Shown: positions 32,784 to 42,343 of the stretch, piece by piece
Position numbering within the stretch: position 1 is the stretch's first letter
Layout of the letters: each line of letters opens with the position of its first letter
Assembly (NCBI GenBank): GCA_016278485.1
Contig: JADQBT010000008.1
Coordinates: forward strand, 62,001-126,000
Source: Halanaerobiales bacterium
GTDB taxonomy: Bacteria; Bacillota; Halanaerobiia; Halanaerobiales; Halanaerobiaceae
Reading direction: 5' to 3'
Length of the DNA: 64,000 nucleotides
The notes under the pieces: generated by a model
Databases searched by the model: none
Seen by the model: the letters and a program-made list of their open reading frames with translations, nothing else
Told to the model about the DNA's origin: nothing
Program-made: the position numbers and the translations under genes

Positions 32784-33905
32784 ATGAAGCTTAAACTATT
32801 ACATACAGGCGATTTGCATATTGGCATGAAGTTTAATAATTATGCAGAAGAAATTAAGAGGAAATTAGTTGCAGCAAGGTTTAATGTTTTGGCTGAACTT
32901 ATAGAGAAGGCAAATAAAGCACAATGTAATCTTTTTGTTATCAGCGGAGATTTGTTTGATAAGGTAAATATTAAACAGGAAGATATTCTTCGAGTATTAA
33001 ATTTGCTGCAACGGTTTGCTGGTGATGCTGTTCTTGTACTGCCTGGTAACCATGATTATGATAATGGCATGGTTGAACTCTGGCAGAAGTTTGCTGCTAA
33101 TAAGCAAGGAAATATTCTTTTACTTAATGAGTATCGGCCTTATGATTTAGATGAATTTGATCTTGACCTAATCGTCTATCCGGCTCATTGTGATCAAAAA
33201 CATGCTAATGATAATAGATTAAGTTGGATAAAAGATTTAACAGAAAAACCAGCTGGAGCCTGGCAGATTGGGATAGCCCATGGAGCTCTAGTTGGGCTAT
33301 CGCCTGACCTTGATGATCAGTATTTTAATATGAGTGAAAATGAACTAATAGAAATAGGACTTGATCTCTGGCTTTTAGGCCATACACATCTGCCTTATCC
33401 TTTAGGTGAAGAAATTATCAACAGACAGATATTTAATGCAGGGACCCCTGAACCGGATGGGATGGACTGTACAAGGGATGGCTCAGCCTGGTTAATAGAG
33501 TTAGATGAAGATAAATCAGTCAGAGCTGAACTTCTGGAAACAGGCCAGTATCGTTTTTTTGATATTGCTTATCAAATTCAGGCTGAAGATGATTTTGTGC
33601 GGCTAAAAAGAGAACTTTTAGCTGGGGATGCAGCCCGGAAACTAGTTAGAGTAAAACTGAGCGGTAGAGTTTCTGAAGAAGTTTATCAGGCAAAAGAAAA
33701 AATATATACAGATTTACGGAATCAATTGGGGCATTTGCATATTGATGATAGTCAGTTAAAGATGCAGATTAATCAAGAAGTAATAGAAAGAGAGTTTAGT
33801 ACAGGTTCTTTTCCCTATAGTTTATTAAAAGAACTGAGCTTAGACCCAGCTGATGATGATGCATTACAGTTAGCCTATGAACTAATAAAAGAGGTGAGGA
33901 GATGA
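32784..33905 (+). CDS. SbcD/YhaO-like metallophosphoesterase (DNA repair exonuclease subunit)
   Basis: Calcineurin-like nuclease subunit that works with an SMC-like ATPase in double-strand-break processing. Metal-binding motifs appear in order: HTGDLHIG (5' end), SGDLFDK, LPGNHDYDN, AHGAL and GHTHLPYP. The C-terminal part (about 270-373) is the capping region with KLVRVKLSG. It has 373 residues, closer to YhaO than to E. coli SbcD. Its TGA overlaps the ATG of the next gene by four bases, so the two subunits are translationally coupled. Confidence 0.9.
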   Translation: MKLKLLHTGDLHIGMKFNNYAEEIKRKLVAARFNVLAELIEKANKAQCNLFVISGDLFDKVNIKQEDILRVLNLLQRFAGDAVLVLPGNHDYDNGMVELWQKFAANKQGNILLLNEYRPYDLDEFDLDLIVYPAHCDQKHANDNRLSWIKDLTEKPAGAWQIGIAHGALVGLSPDLDDQYFNMSENELIEIGLDLWLLGHTHLPYPLGEEIINRQIFNAGTPEPDGMDCTRDGSAWLIELDEDKSVRAELLETGQYRFFDIAYQIQAEDDFVRLKRELLAGDAARKLVRVKLSGRVSEEVYQAKEKIYTDLRNQLGHLHIDDSQLKMQINQEVIEREFSTGSFPYSLLKELSLDPADDDALQLAYELIKEVRR

Positions 33906-36322
33906 GGCTGAAAAGTTTTAAAACAAATACTTTTGCTGGTATTAGAGAGCAAGAAATAGAGTTTAAGGATGGTATTAATATTCTTTTGGGACCCAATGAA
34001 GCAGGTAAAAGTACTTTGGTTGAAGCTATTTTTGCGACTTTATTTAAAAACGCCAAATTGAGACTAAACCGTAGTGCTGATCTAGATTTCAAAGAACGCT
34101 TTATGCCTTATCCAGATGGTGAATATATAAATGGTAGGGTAGAATTTATAATCGATGAAGATTTATATCGTCTGGAAAAGGAATGGAGTAATGACTATCG
34201 TTCAGAACTTACTAGACCTGATGGACAAAAATTGGTTGGAGAAAAGCAAGTTAGTAAAGAAATGGATGCTCTATTAGATTTAGGAGCGGCAGCTTATGGG
34301 AATATAGTATTTGCCAGACAGAGAGAAATTAAAGAAGCTGTAGCTAAAATTACTAGTGATAAGGAAATTATCAATACAGTTAGTAGTTTTTTGCGTCGGG
34401 CCGTGATGGAATTAGAAGGGATATCTATAGAAAGTCTGCGAAGTAGCCTAGCTGAAAAAATAGATAGATTAACAAAACGCTGGGATCTTAATGAAAATAG
34501 GCCAGAAAATCCGAACAGGGACCTTAACAATCCCTATCAGGTTGGTTGTGGCTTAATCTATGAGGCATATATAGCAAGTGGTCAACAAAAAAGAAAATTA
34601 GAAAAAGCACGAGAATTGGAAGAAAATTATGCTACTACAGGCAGTAAATTGCGAGAATTAAAAAAGTCGCGTGAAGAGATTATTTCAGAGATTAAAAGAT
34701 TATCTGAATTGGAATCCGATATTTATCGACGGGATAAAATCAGGCCTGAGCTGGAACGTTTGCAGGAAAAGGTTGTAGATTTAAAAGAGGTTAATCAACT
34801 TTGGCCAGTTAAAGAAAATGAGTTGGCAAGAAAAGAAAGTGAATTAAAAGAGATTAATGAAAGGTTAATTTCATTGCGGGAAGAAAGGCAGCTGGCAAAA
34901 AAGAAAGTAAAGGCCTGTCAGGCTGCTGACCTTCTAGAAAAAATAGATGAAATTACAGAGAGAATAAATAATGAAAAAGCAAATAAAACTGAGCTAAAAG
35001 AAATTACTGCTAGTCAGATTGAAAAATTAGAGAGTTTTGAGAAAGTTATTAACCGTAATCAAGCAGCATTGGAGGCAGCTACTCTGCTCGGTAATCTCAG
35101 TCAGGCTGCTACTGAAGTTACAATCACCAGAGGTGTAACTGAACCAGAAAAAATCATTGCTGGAGATGAGTTTAAAGCTCAGGGATATCTTAGAGTGGAG
35201 ACAGACCAGCTAGATTTAGAGATACAATCTGGTGAAATTGACTTTCCTAGCTTAAAAGAAGAAATGAATGTTGCACAAACTAAAAGGAAAACTCTTTTAG
35301 AACAACTTTCTGTGGATGATATTGCTACGGCAAAATTAGTACAGAAAAAGTACGCTTCCTTAGAGAGTGAAATAAAGAATCTCACAGCCCAAAAAGATCA
35401 ATTACTCAATGGGAGTGATTATTCTGAGTTAAAAGAGCAAGCTGCAATGAAAGCAGGCTTGAAAAAAGTTAGAGAACAAGAACAGTTAGAAGATATAATT
35501 GATCAGTTCCAGGATCAAAAAACTGATCTTACAGGAGAAGTGAAATCATTGCAGGATCAGTTGTCAAGCTGGAGCAAAAAGTACGAGAGTAAAGATCAAA
35601 TTTTTGATTTAATTATTGACATTAGAGCAGAGCTCAAAAATTATCAAAAAGAACTAAAAAATCTCCAACAACTACCATCAGAATTTGATTCGACAAAAGA
35701 ATTTATGCATAAATTGCAGGATTTACGCAGCACTAAAGATGAGATGGAGGAAAAATATCGGATCACACATAAACAATTAATCGAAATTAATGCAGAACTT
35801 CCAGATGAATCAACTGAAGAAATTGAAAAAAAATATTTACAGTTAGAAAAAGAGTTACAACGTTATCAAAAAAAAGCAAAAAATTTAATGAGAATCAATG
35901 AAGTTGTAGTAGAAAAATTGGCAGAAATGGATGAAAATAGTTTTGCCCCATTAGTAAATTCATTTAGTAATTATTTAACTAAATTAACTGCTGGGCACTA
36001 TGAATTAGGAAATGTTGATGCTAGTTTTGAATTAATGATAGCAGATCAGAATAAGCAGTTACCGGTTGATAGTAGATATCTATCTTATGGTACATATGAT
36101 AGTGCGGCACTTGCTCTCAGATTTGCTCTGCTTGATCAACTATATCAAGAGAATAAAGGGTTTTTGGTCTTAGATGATTGCCTGGTTAACCTTGATCCAG
36201 AGCGTCGTAAAAAGGCAGTAGAATTGATCAAACAATTTGCAAATAAACATCAAGTTATTTTTACTACATGTAGTCCAGCTACTGCAGAAGAATTAGCTGG
36301 CAAAATTATAAATTTGGTCTGA
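33902..36322 (+). CDS. SbcC/YhaN-like AAA ATPase with central coiled coil
   Basis: SMC-like partner of the preceding nuclease. The N-terminal ATPase half has Walker A GPNEAGKST within ILLGPNEAGKSTLVEA and a Q-loop region VFARQREIKE. Long charged helices (about 210-690) form a coiled coil. The C-terminal half has the signature SYGTYDSAALALRFA and Walker B FLVLDDCLVNLD, followed by the H-loop area FTTCSP. No CxxC zinc hook is visible in the coiled coil, and at 806 residues the protein is shorter than classical SbcC, matching the YhaN type. Confidence 0.88.
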   Translation: MRLKSFKTNTFAGIREQEIEFKDGINILLGPNEAGKSTLVEAIFATLFKNAKLRLNRSADLDFKERFMPYPDGEYINGRVEFIIDEDLYRLEKEWSNDYRSELTRPDGQKLVGEKQVSKEMDALLDLGAAAYGNIVFARQREIKEAVAKITSDKEIINTVSSFLRRAVMELEGISIESLRSSLAEKIDRLTKRWDLNENRPENPNRDLNNPYQVGCGLIYEAYIASGQQKRKLEKARELEENYATTGSKLRELKKSREEIISEIKRLSELESDIYRRDKIRPELERLQEKVVDLKEVNQLWPVKENELARKESELKEINERLISLREERQLAKKKVKACQAADLLEKIDEITERINNEKANKTELKEITASQIEKLESFEKVINRNQAALEAATLLGNLSQAATEVTITRGVTEPEKIIAGDEFKAQGYLRVETDQLDLEIQSGEIDFPSLKEEMNVAQTKRKTLLEQLSVDDIATAKLVQKKYASLESEIKNLTAQKDQLLNGSDYSELKEQAAMKAGLKKVREQEQLEDIIDQFQDQKTDLTGEVKSLQDQLSSWSKKYESKDQIFDLIIDIRAELKNYQKELKNLQQLPSEFDSTKEFMHKLQDLRSTKDEMEEKYRITHKQLIEINAELPDESTEEIEKKYLQLEKELQRYQKKAKNLMRINEVVVEKLAEMDENSFAPLVNSFSNYLTKLTAGHYELGNVDASFELMIADQNKQLPVDSRYLSYGTYDSAALALRFALLDQLYQENKGFLVLDDCLVNLDPERRKKAVELIKQFANKHQVIFTTCSPATAEELAGKIINLV

Positions 36323-36352
36323 TTGATAACCATTAGAAAGAAAGGTGAGAAG

Positions 36353-38971
36353 ATGGACTTTTTATATAGTTTTAATACCACTCTTCCTCGATCAAGTGAA
36401 AACCTAGTCAAACGGGAAAAACTATTTAATTTGATTGATGATAAGTTAACTAGTCAGAGTAGTTTTTTACTTGTTTCTGCACCTGCTGGTTATGGTAAAA
36501 CCGCTCTTTTGACAGAGTGGATAAAAACAAATGACTATTTGACTGCCTGGTTTTCAGTTGATGCTAATGTATTAGGGGCGGCATCATTTTTTGCTGGCAT
36601 TGTAGCCAGTCTAGAAAAAGTGGTGGATTTTGACTTTAAAGGCACAAAAAATATTTTACAGATACCTACTTTGCCTGAGCCTGATTCGGTGATTGGTTCA
36701 TTGATTGCTGAAATTAAGCTAGTTTCTGATCAAATAATTTTAGTAATTGATGATTATCATCTAATTGAAAATCAATTTATTCATCAAGGATTGGAAAAAT
36801 TACTTAAATTTACACCTGATAATTTTAAATTAATTATTTTAACTAGAGAAGATCCTCCATTTATGTTACACCGTTATAAAATTGAAGGACGTATGAGTGA
36901 AATAAGGGTAGATGACCTACGTTTTCAGTTAGATGAAGTGGAAGCTTTATTGCAAAAGCAGATGCAATTACAGATAACAAAAGCAGATATTAGACAATTG
37001 CAAAAGAATGCAGAAGGCTGGATTTCTGGCCTCAGACTGGTTGCTATGAAACTAAAAGAAAAAGATAAAAAAACAATTCATGATTTTGTGGTAAATTTTT
37101 CTGGTAGCCATTATTATATTATCGATTATTTGGTTGAAGAGGTATTGAGTGAATTAGATGACACGCTTCAGGAGTTCCTTTTTAAAACTTCAGTTGTAGA
37201 AAGATTAAATGCTGATTTATGCAATTTTTTAACAGATAAGCATGATAGCGCTGCCCTGCTCAAAAATATGGAGGATATGAATCTCTTTATTTTTGCTGTT
37301 GATGCTGAAAAAAAGTGGTTTAGGTATCATAATCTTTTTCGAGATTCACTTATAACAAACTTAACAAAAACAGACAGAAGAAAACTTCACAGCAAAGCAG
37401 CTAATTGGTTTAATAGTCAGGGCATGCACCAGGAAGCGATAAATCAAGCTATTAAAGCAGTTGATTTTAAGTTGGCAGTTATTTATTTAACAGAAGCAAT
37501 TCCTGAACTTCTTGAAAAAGGAAGTATAAAATTAATGGCAGAGTTACTGGACTTAATTCCTGATCAATACCTTAAGGAAAGTGGTCAGTTAATGGTGATG
37601 AAGGCCTGGGTTTTATTTGTAATCGGTAAGAGAAAAGATGTTTTATATTATGTTAATTTATTAAACCATAATCCTGACTTATTAGATAATGATAATCGAG
37701 GACGCTTAATGTCTTTGACTGCTCTTTTGCCAGAAATAAATGTTGAGAGAGATCCAGAGGAGATGGCTATTGATGCATTAACTCTGATTGCTGAAAGAGA
37801 TAAAATATTTAAGATTAATGCACTAATGTCTCTAGGGCAAATACAAGCTTATAAAGGAAAGTTAAAAGAGGCAATTGCTACTTTTAAAAAGAGCTATTAT
37901 TTAGCCAGAGAAGCAGGACAAGTGTTTATGGAAATGAATTCTCTCATGAATTTAGCTTTAAAGCTTAATCAGAGGGGAAGTCTACAGGAAGCGATTACCC
38001 TATGTGAAGAGAATATTATAAGATATAAAAATGATACGGGTTATTTAGAACCACTGGCCAGGCTTATCTATATTCCACTTGGTATTTTGCTTTACCATAA
38101 AGGTGATTATATGCAGGCTAAAGATTATCTTATTAAAGGTGTTGAGATAAGTGAACAATTAAAACTGGTCCATGTTTCCTGGATGCCCAAGATTTTTTAT
38201 GCACAGAGTTGTTATAAATTAGGAGAAAAAAAACTTGCTTATGAGATCATCAATGATACTCTTCAAATAACAAATGAATATAATCTTAAACCAAATTATC
38301 TCTGGGCAGAAAATGTAAAAATTGAATTTGATTTGTATGATAATAAACATAAAATTGGCGATGAAAAAATTCTTCAATATCAAAAAATATGTGAAAATGA
38401 ATTAAATCCGGCTACAGTCAGAACATTTTTTACTTATACTCGAATTTTATTGAGTAAGCAGGAGAATGAAAAAGCAATTGCCTGTTTAGAAAAAATTAAA
38501 AAAGCAAGTAATGATTATCTAAATTATATTTCTGTTAGTATTTTGCTGGCACTTGCATTTTGGCATACTGGGCAAAAAATAAAAACAAAAAAATATTTGT
38601 CTGAAGCAATGACTATGGCTGGCAGAGAAGGTTATTTAACTCCCTTTATAGAAGAAGGAAAGCTTATTATTCCCTTACTGAAAGCAAATCAAGAATTGGC
38701 TCCTGTGTTGGTAAGAAAGATATTAGCTAGATTAGAGATTGATGAAGATGCTAATAAATTAGAAACTGGACTTGTAGACCCCCTTACTGATAGAGAAGTT
38801 GAGATTCTGGCCCTGGTAGGAGAGGGGCTAGCAAATAAAAAGATTGCAGATAAATTATTTATTACACAGGGTACTACCAAATGGCATCTTAGTAATATAT
38901 ATTCTAAGTTGGGAGTAAGAAATCGGACCAAAGCTGCCTTTAAAGCTAGAGAATTAGGTTTAATAGACTAA
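36353..38971 (+). CDS. MalT-type LuxR transcriptional regulator (LAL/STAND ATPase)
   Basis: Large ATP-binding regulator, 872 residues. The N-terminal STAND ATPase has Walker A APAGYGKTAL and Walker B region LVIDDYHLI; a helical TPR-like middle (about 360-780) likely binds an inducer; the C-terminus is a LuxR helix-turn-helix (LTDREVEILALVGEGLANK, then TTKWHLSNIYSKLGVRNRT). ATG 36353 is chosen because AAAGGTG lies 5 bases upstream; a longer reading from 36323 crosses it. Its target is unknown; the GH13 phosphorylase cluster upstream is one candidate since MalT-type regulators often control sugar genes. Confidence 0.9.
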   Translation: MDFLYSFNTTLPRSSENLVKREKLFNLIDDKLTSQSSFLLVSAPAGYGKTALLTEWIKTNDYLTAWFSVDANVLGAASFFAGIVASLEKVVDFDFKGTKNILQIPTLPEPDSVIGSLIAEIKLVSDQIILVIDDYHLIENQFIHQGLEKLLKFTPDNFKLIILTREDPPFMLHRYKIEGRMSEIRVDDLRFQLDEVEALLQKQMQLQITKADIRQLQKNAEGWISGLRLVAMKLKEKDKKTIHDFVVNFSGSHYYIIDYLVEEVLSELDDTLQEFLFKTSVVERLNADLCNFLTDKHDSAALLKNMEDMNLFIFAVDAEKKWFRYHNLFRDSLITNLTKTDRRKLHSKAANWFNSQGMHQEAINQAIKAVDFKLAVIYLTEAIPELLEKGSIKLMAELLDLIPDQYLKESGQLMVMKAWVLFVIGKRKDVLYYVNLLNHNPDLLDNDNRGRLMSLTALLPEINVERDPEEMAIDALTLIAERDKIFKINALMSLGQIQAYKGKLKEAIATFKKSYYLAREAGQVFMEMNSLMNLALKLNQRGSLQEAITLCEENIIRYKNDTGYLEPLARLIYIPLGILLYHKGDYMQAKDYLIKGVEISEQLKLVHVSWMPKIFYAQSCYKLGEKKLAYEIINDTLQITNEYNLKPNYLWAENVKIEFDLYDNKHKIGDEKILQYQKICENELNPATVRTFFTYTRILLSKQENEKAIACLEKIKKASNDYLNYISVSILLALAFWHTGQKIKTKKYLSEAMTMAGREGYLTPFIEEGKLIIPLLKANQELAPVLVRKILARLEIDEDANKLETGLVDPLTDREVEILALVGEGLANKKIADKLFITQGTTKWHLSNIYSKLGVRNRTKAAFKARELGLID

Positions 38972-38991
38972 AGTTATTTCAATAATTATTT

Positions 38992-39055
38992 AAAAGATAC
39001 TTTTTAAAAGTTAGGTTTAGCAAATCCCTAACTTTTGATAGGTGTCTTTTTTTTA
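38992..39055 (+). terminator. Two-tier intrinsic terminator
   Basis: An inner 10-bp stem (AAAAGTTAGG with CCTAACTTTT) is nested in an outer 9-bp stem (AAAAGATAC with GTGTCTTTT), followed by a T-run. It closes the regulator gene. Confidence 0.85.
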
Positions 39056-39100
39056 TTCATACGTTATTATATATTTAGAACTTAAGTAAAGGAGCAGATC

Positions 39101-39307
39101 ATGGAATATTATGAGGTAATTGTTAGAGGTCATTTAAACAAAAAAAGATTTTTAATGTTTGCTGAAATGGATGTTATTTTATTAGATAATGGCAGAACAA
39201 TTTTAACTGGTAAACTTGACCAGGCGGGACTGTTTGCAATTTTAAATTACATTCGCGATATGGGTGTTAAGTTACTGTCAGTTAAAATAATTAACAAAAG
39301 AGGGTGA
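39101..39307 (+). CDS. Small conserved protein (GHLN...LTGxxDQAGLFAIL type), unknown function
   Basis: A 68-residue protein with the layout of a widespread small family: an N-terminal beta strand YEVIVRGHLN, a central ILTGKLDQAGLFAILNYIRDMG and a final strand KLLSVKI. Relatives have a LTGPVxDQAALHGLLxxxRDLGLxLLSV-like pattern and are not characterised. GGAG lies before the ATG. It heads a run of tightly packed genes: the next start falls just behind its stop, and then an alpha/beta hydrolase overlaps. Confidence 0.75.
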   Translation: MEYYEVIVRGHLNKKRFLMFAEMDVILLDNGRTILTGKLDQAGLFAILNYIRDMGVKLLSVKIINKRG

Positions 39308-39312
39308 GAATT

Positions 39313-39882
39313 ATGAAATTAAAATTAATGTTTATAATGGTGTGTTTGTTATTAATTATCATTAGTGGGACCGTAAATGCTTTCCAAGTTGTAGAGTTAG
39401 ATTCTAAAAGTAATGAGTTGACTTTAGATTTTAAGGGATCTCGCATCCGTGTGGAGACCTGGCAGAATGATTATCTAAAGATCGAACCAACTTATTTGGT
39501 TCAGGAGGAGTATTCAATTTCAAAAAATGGTGAAGTTATTTCTTTTGACAAAAGGGAACATTTGCAAAAATATCCTGATGATCTCGAAAATAATGAGATA
39601 TTCTTCATTCCAAATGAAGTCTTCTTTATTATCAAGGTTCCACAAAATACGATACTGAGTATTCAGGCTGAAAGTGTAAATGCAAAAAATGGTTGTCTTT
39701 TAAAAGAAATAACTGCTCGTTATGTAAGGGTTAGAGAAGCAACTTTTTTAAAGGAATTTAAAGGTAAAGGTGAAAAGATATATATTCGAGATTCACATTT
39801 TTTAAATGAAAAACATTTTGATTTTAAGAAAGTGATTATAGATAATCATAAAATAAAGAGGGTGTTAAGATGGATTTTTTGA
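39313..39882 (+). CDS. Secreted protein with adhesin-like beta structure, unknown function
   Basis: About 189 residues with a Sec signal peptide (ending VNA) and a repetitive beta-rich body (strands such as ELTLDFKGSRIRVETW and VFFIIKVPQNT) that recalls DUF4097-type beta-solenoid proteins; a firm family match cannot be claimed. ATG 39313 is preferred because AGAGGGTG ends a few bases upstream; GTG 39304 is inside that site. The coding end overlaps the next gene by 13 bp, implying translational coupling. Confidence 0.65.
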   Translation: MKLKLMFIMVCLLLIIISGTVNAFQVVELDSKSNELTLDFKGSRIRVETWQNDYLKIEPTYLVQEEYSISKNGEVISFDKREHLQKYPDDLENNEIFFIPNEVFFIIKVPQNTILSIQAESVNAKNGCLLKEITARYVRVREATFLKEFKGKGEKIYIRDSHFLNEKHFDFKKVIIDNHKIKRVLRWIF

Positions 39883-40982
39883 GTAAAAGAAGAGTATTTA
39901 TCTTTATGGGTATTATAGCTGCACTTATTGGAATTATGGCATTTATGCCAGGCCAGACTGAGTCAATTATAGATGAAAATGGAAATGATATTTCAGGAAG
40001 TATTGCCAGGATGGAAGAGATTAAATTAGGTGGTGTAAAACAATGGATTGTTGTGAGAGGAAAAAGTGTAAATAAGCCAATATTATTATTATTATCTGGT
40101 GGGCCAGGAGCAACAGAAATGGGACGTTTTCTTAAATATAATAGTAAACTAGAAGAAGAATTTTTAGTTGTCAACTGGGAACAACGTGGCTGTGGGAAAT
40201 CATATGATGGGGAGAACCTGACTGAACTAACAGTAAATCAGTATGTTTCTGATATTAATGAATTAACTAACTATTTAAAAGAAAAGTTTAATAAAGAAAA
40301 AATTTATTTATTAGGTCATTCCTGGGGTACTATCATCGGGACAAAGGCTGTCCAGAAATATCCAGAACAGTTTTATGCCTATATTGGAGCAGCACAAATG
40401 GTTAATATTGAAAAGACTGATAAATATATGTATAATTATGTTTTAACTGCTGCCAAAAATGCAGGAGATAATAAGTTAGTAGAGAAATTGGAGGAAGCAG
40501 GTGAACCTCCATATTATGGAGAAGGTCTACTAAAAAAATATCAACCAATTTTAACTAAATATGCAGTTTATTATAAAAAAGAGAACCCATTTCAGGAAAA
40601 AAATAGAGAATGGTTTAATCCTTTAAGTATTTTCTGGATTCCAGAATATAATCTTGTGGATAAAATTAATGTTGTAAAAGGAATGCTTAATACTTTTGGT
40701 ATAATCTATCCTCAATTACAGGATTTAGACTTTGTAGAGCAAGCAAATAAACTTGAGGTGCCAGTATATTATCTAATCGGTAAACATGATTATACAGCTA
40801 AATATATTGAAGAATACTTTGAAGTATTAGATGCACCAAGTAAAGATTTAATCTGGTTTAATAATTCTGCTCATGGAGAAATATGGACTGAAGCAGATAA
40901 ATTTCATGATATAATGGTAAATAAAGTATTGCCTGAAACTTATTCTAAAGAGGTGAATCATGTCAAAAAAATTTTTAAGTAA
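39870..40982 (+). CDS. Membrane-anchored alpha/beta hydrolase (prolyl aminopeptidase-like)
   Basis: Alpha/beta-hydrolase fold enzyme, 370 residues, with one N-terminal helix (about 8-26) as anchor or signal. The oxyanion segment LSGGPGATEMG, the VNWEQRGCGKS motif, nucleophile Ser in GHSWGT, Asp in GKHDYTA and His in SAHGEIW make a complete triad and resemble proline iminopeptidases. AGAGGGTG lies 5 bases before the ATG. Its neighbours (a secreted beta protein upstream, an acetyltransferase downstream) do not reveal the substrate. Confidence 0.87.
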   Translation: MDFLSKRRVFIFMGIIAALIGIMAFMPGQTESIIDENGNDISGSIARMEEIKLGGVKQWIVVRGKSVNKPILLLLSGGPGATEMGRFLKYNSKLEEEFLVVNWEQRGCGKSYDGENLTELTVNQYVSDINELTNYLKEKFNKEKIYLLGHSWGTIIGTKAVQKYPEQFYAYIGAAQMVNIEKTDKYMYNYVLTAAKNAGDNKLVEKLEEAGEPPYYGEGLLKKYQPILTKYAVYYKKENPFQEKNREWFNPLSIFWIPEYNLVDKINVVKGMLNTFGIIYPQLQDLDFVEQANKLEVPVYYLIGKHDYTAKYIEEYFEVLDAPSKDLIWFNNSAHGEIWTEADKFHDIMVNKVLPETYSKEVNHVKKIFK

Positions 40983-41024
40983 CGGTAAGATAAATTAGAT
41001 AGAACTAGGGAGTGATAGGTAAAT

Positions 41025-42005
41025 ATGGAGAATTGGTCAACTAAGAAAAATAATTATCAAATTTCAAATAAATATAGGCTTGTAAAAGCTGATCCTGAAG
41101 AATTTTCAATTTATGAAACAGTTTATGGGGATCGTATTTATAATAGATTTGCAGTTAAACATTGGGACTTAAGGTTGGCAGTGAGTCAAGATAACCCTTT
41201 TGCTAGTGATGAAAGTTTTTTCTGGATAAAAGTATGTGAAAAAAAGGTCGGTGGTGTTTTAATTGAACCTAATGTACTGGCTCGCATATTTATAATACCA
41301 CCTTTTAATAATTTTTATGAAATACTTAAATTATTAAAAAAGTTGTTACTTAAATGGTCTGATACTAACAAGAATATATATGTCTATCAAATCTCTCCTG
41401 AACAAGCACACTATTTCGAAATGCTTGGATTTTGGCCAGTTAAGAATAGAAGATGGATGATGAGACCTACTGAAGTTTTAGATTTTACTTGGCAAGATAA
41501 TGTGATAGTTAATACGCCGGAACAAAATAAAAATATAGAAATTGCTAGATTATTTTATGAAAGTTTTAAAGGGGGAGTAGACTGGCAAATTGGTGTTAGA
41601 AAAAATGGACAGGGAAGAACTTATGAAGATTATTTAGATGAAGTGGATAATTATTTTAGTAATACAGATGAGCTATTAATGGAAGCGTCTACACTTATAT
41701 ATGATAAAACAAATAATAAATTGATAGGTGCTTGCCTGATATCTTATCTTGAGGAGTGGCCTTTAATACATACTGTTGGAGTTCATCCTTCATATAAAGG
41801 TAGAAATCTTGCAAAAACAATGATAAAAAAGGCATTAACAGTTTTACACAAAGAATATTCTATATTAAGATTATTTGTAACAATTGGGAACCTAGCTGAA
41901 GCCGTTTATTATGAGCTTGGATTTGTTTCAGGTGTCGAATTTAAAAATTATTATCTCCCTGCTAAAAAGAAGGAAACATCTGATTCACTTACCTTTTCTG
42001 ATTGA
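41025..42005 (+). CDS. GNAT-family N-acetyltransferase
   Basis: A 326-residue protein with a C-terminal GNAT domain (about 175-315): VGVHPSYKGRNLAKTMIKKAL is the acetyl-CoA binding region, with the following NLAEAVYYELGF strand-helix. The N-terminal half has a weaker GNAT-like outline (HYFEMLGFWPV), so it is probably a double-domain protein. The acceptor is unknown. Its stop lies just before the strong ribosome binding site discussed at 42018. Confidence 0.82.
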   Translation: MENWSTKKNNYQISNKYRLVKADPEEFSIYETVYGDRIYNRFAVKHWDLRLAVSQDNPFASDESFFWIKVCEKKVGGVLIEPNVLARIFIIPPFNNFYEILKLLKKLLLKWSDTNKNIYVYQISPEQAHYFEMLGFWPVKNRRWMMRPTEVLDFTWQDNVIVNTPEQNKNIEIARLFYESFKGGVDWQIGVRKNGQGRTYEDYLDEVDNYFSNTDELLMEASTLIYDKTNNKLIGACLISYLEEWPLIHTVGVHPSYKGRNLAKTMIKKALTVLHKEYSILRLFVTIGNLAEAVYYELGFVSGVEFKNYYLPAKKKETSDSLTFSD

Positions 42006-42017
42006 ATATAATACTAG

Positions 42018-42052
42018 AAAAGGAGGTGGTTACAATTGTATTTGCATTAATG
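42018..42052 (+). promoter_or_regulatory. Unusual translation start: strong SD followed by four-codon ORF ending at TAATG, or an AUU start
   Basis: AAAAGGAGGTGG ends about 8 bases before 42035, yet no ATG, GTG or TTG of the downstream frame lies at that distance. Two readings fit. TTG 42036 opens TTG-TAT-TTG-CAT-TAA, whose stop overlaps ATG 42050 as TAATG, allowing reinitiation. Alternatively ATT 42035, in frame with the downstream gene, is the start codon, as in infC. Confidence 0.45.
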
Positions 42053-42343
42053 AAAAGGTTAAAAAATAAAATAATTAATAGGTTGAGTAACAGTTGTGAC
42101 TGCCGAAATAAAGATGAAATAATGCTCAATCTTGATGGTCTAGAAATATATTTAGAAAGATGTTTTGCTTATGATATGCCACATGAAGTCTCTATTTTTG
42201 TGCCAAGAGCTGAATTGAGAAAAACAGTACAGACAGGTGACCATACAGAAGAGATAGAGATTTTATTAAATAGTATTACCGTTGTACATTCCCCCCAAAG
42301 ACCAACAAGTGATGGAAATGATATTAAAAGGAGAAATTTATGA
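42050..42343 (+). CDS. Small hypothetical protein
   Basis: About 97 residues from ATG 42050 (MKRLKNKIINRL...). It has a basic N-terminus, a Cys pair in SCDCRNK and a mainly polar body (IYLERCFAYDMPHEVSIF). No signal peptide, membrane helix or known motif is seen. The start is uncertain because the strong ribosome binding site is 23 bases upstream (see 42018-42052); a start at ATT 42035 would add five residues. It overlaps the next gene by ATGA, so it belongs to the same operon as the CPBP protease. Confidence 0.6.
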   Translation: MKRLKNKIINRLSNSCDCRNKDEIMLNLDGLEIYLERCFAYDMPHEVSIFVPRAELRKTVQTGDHTEEIEILLNSITVVHSPQRPTSDGNDIKRRNL

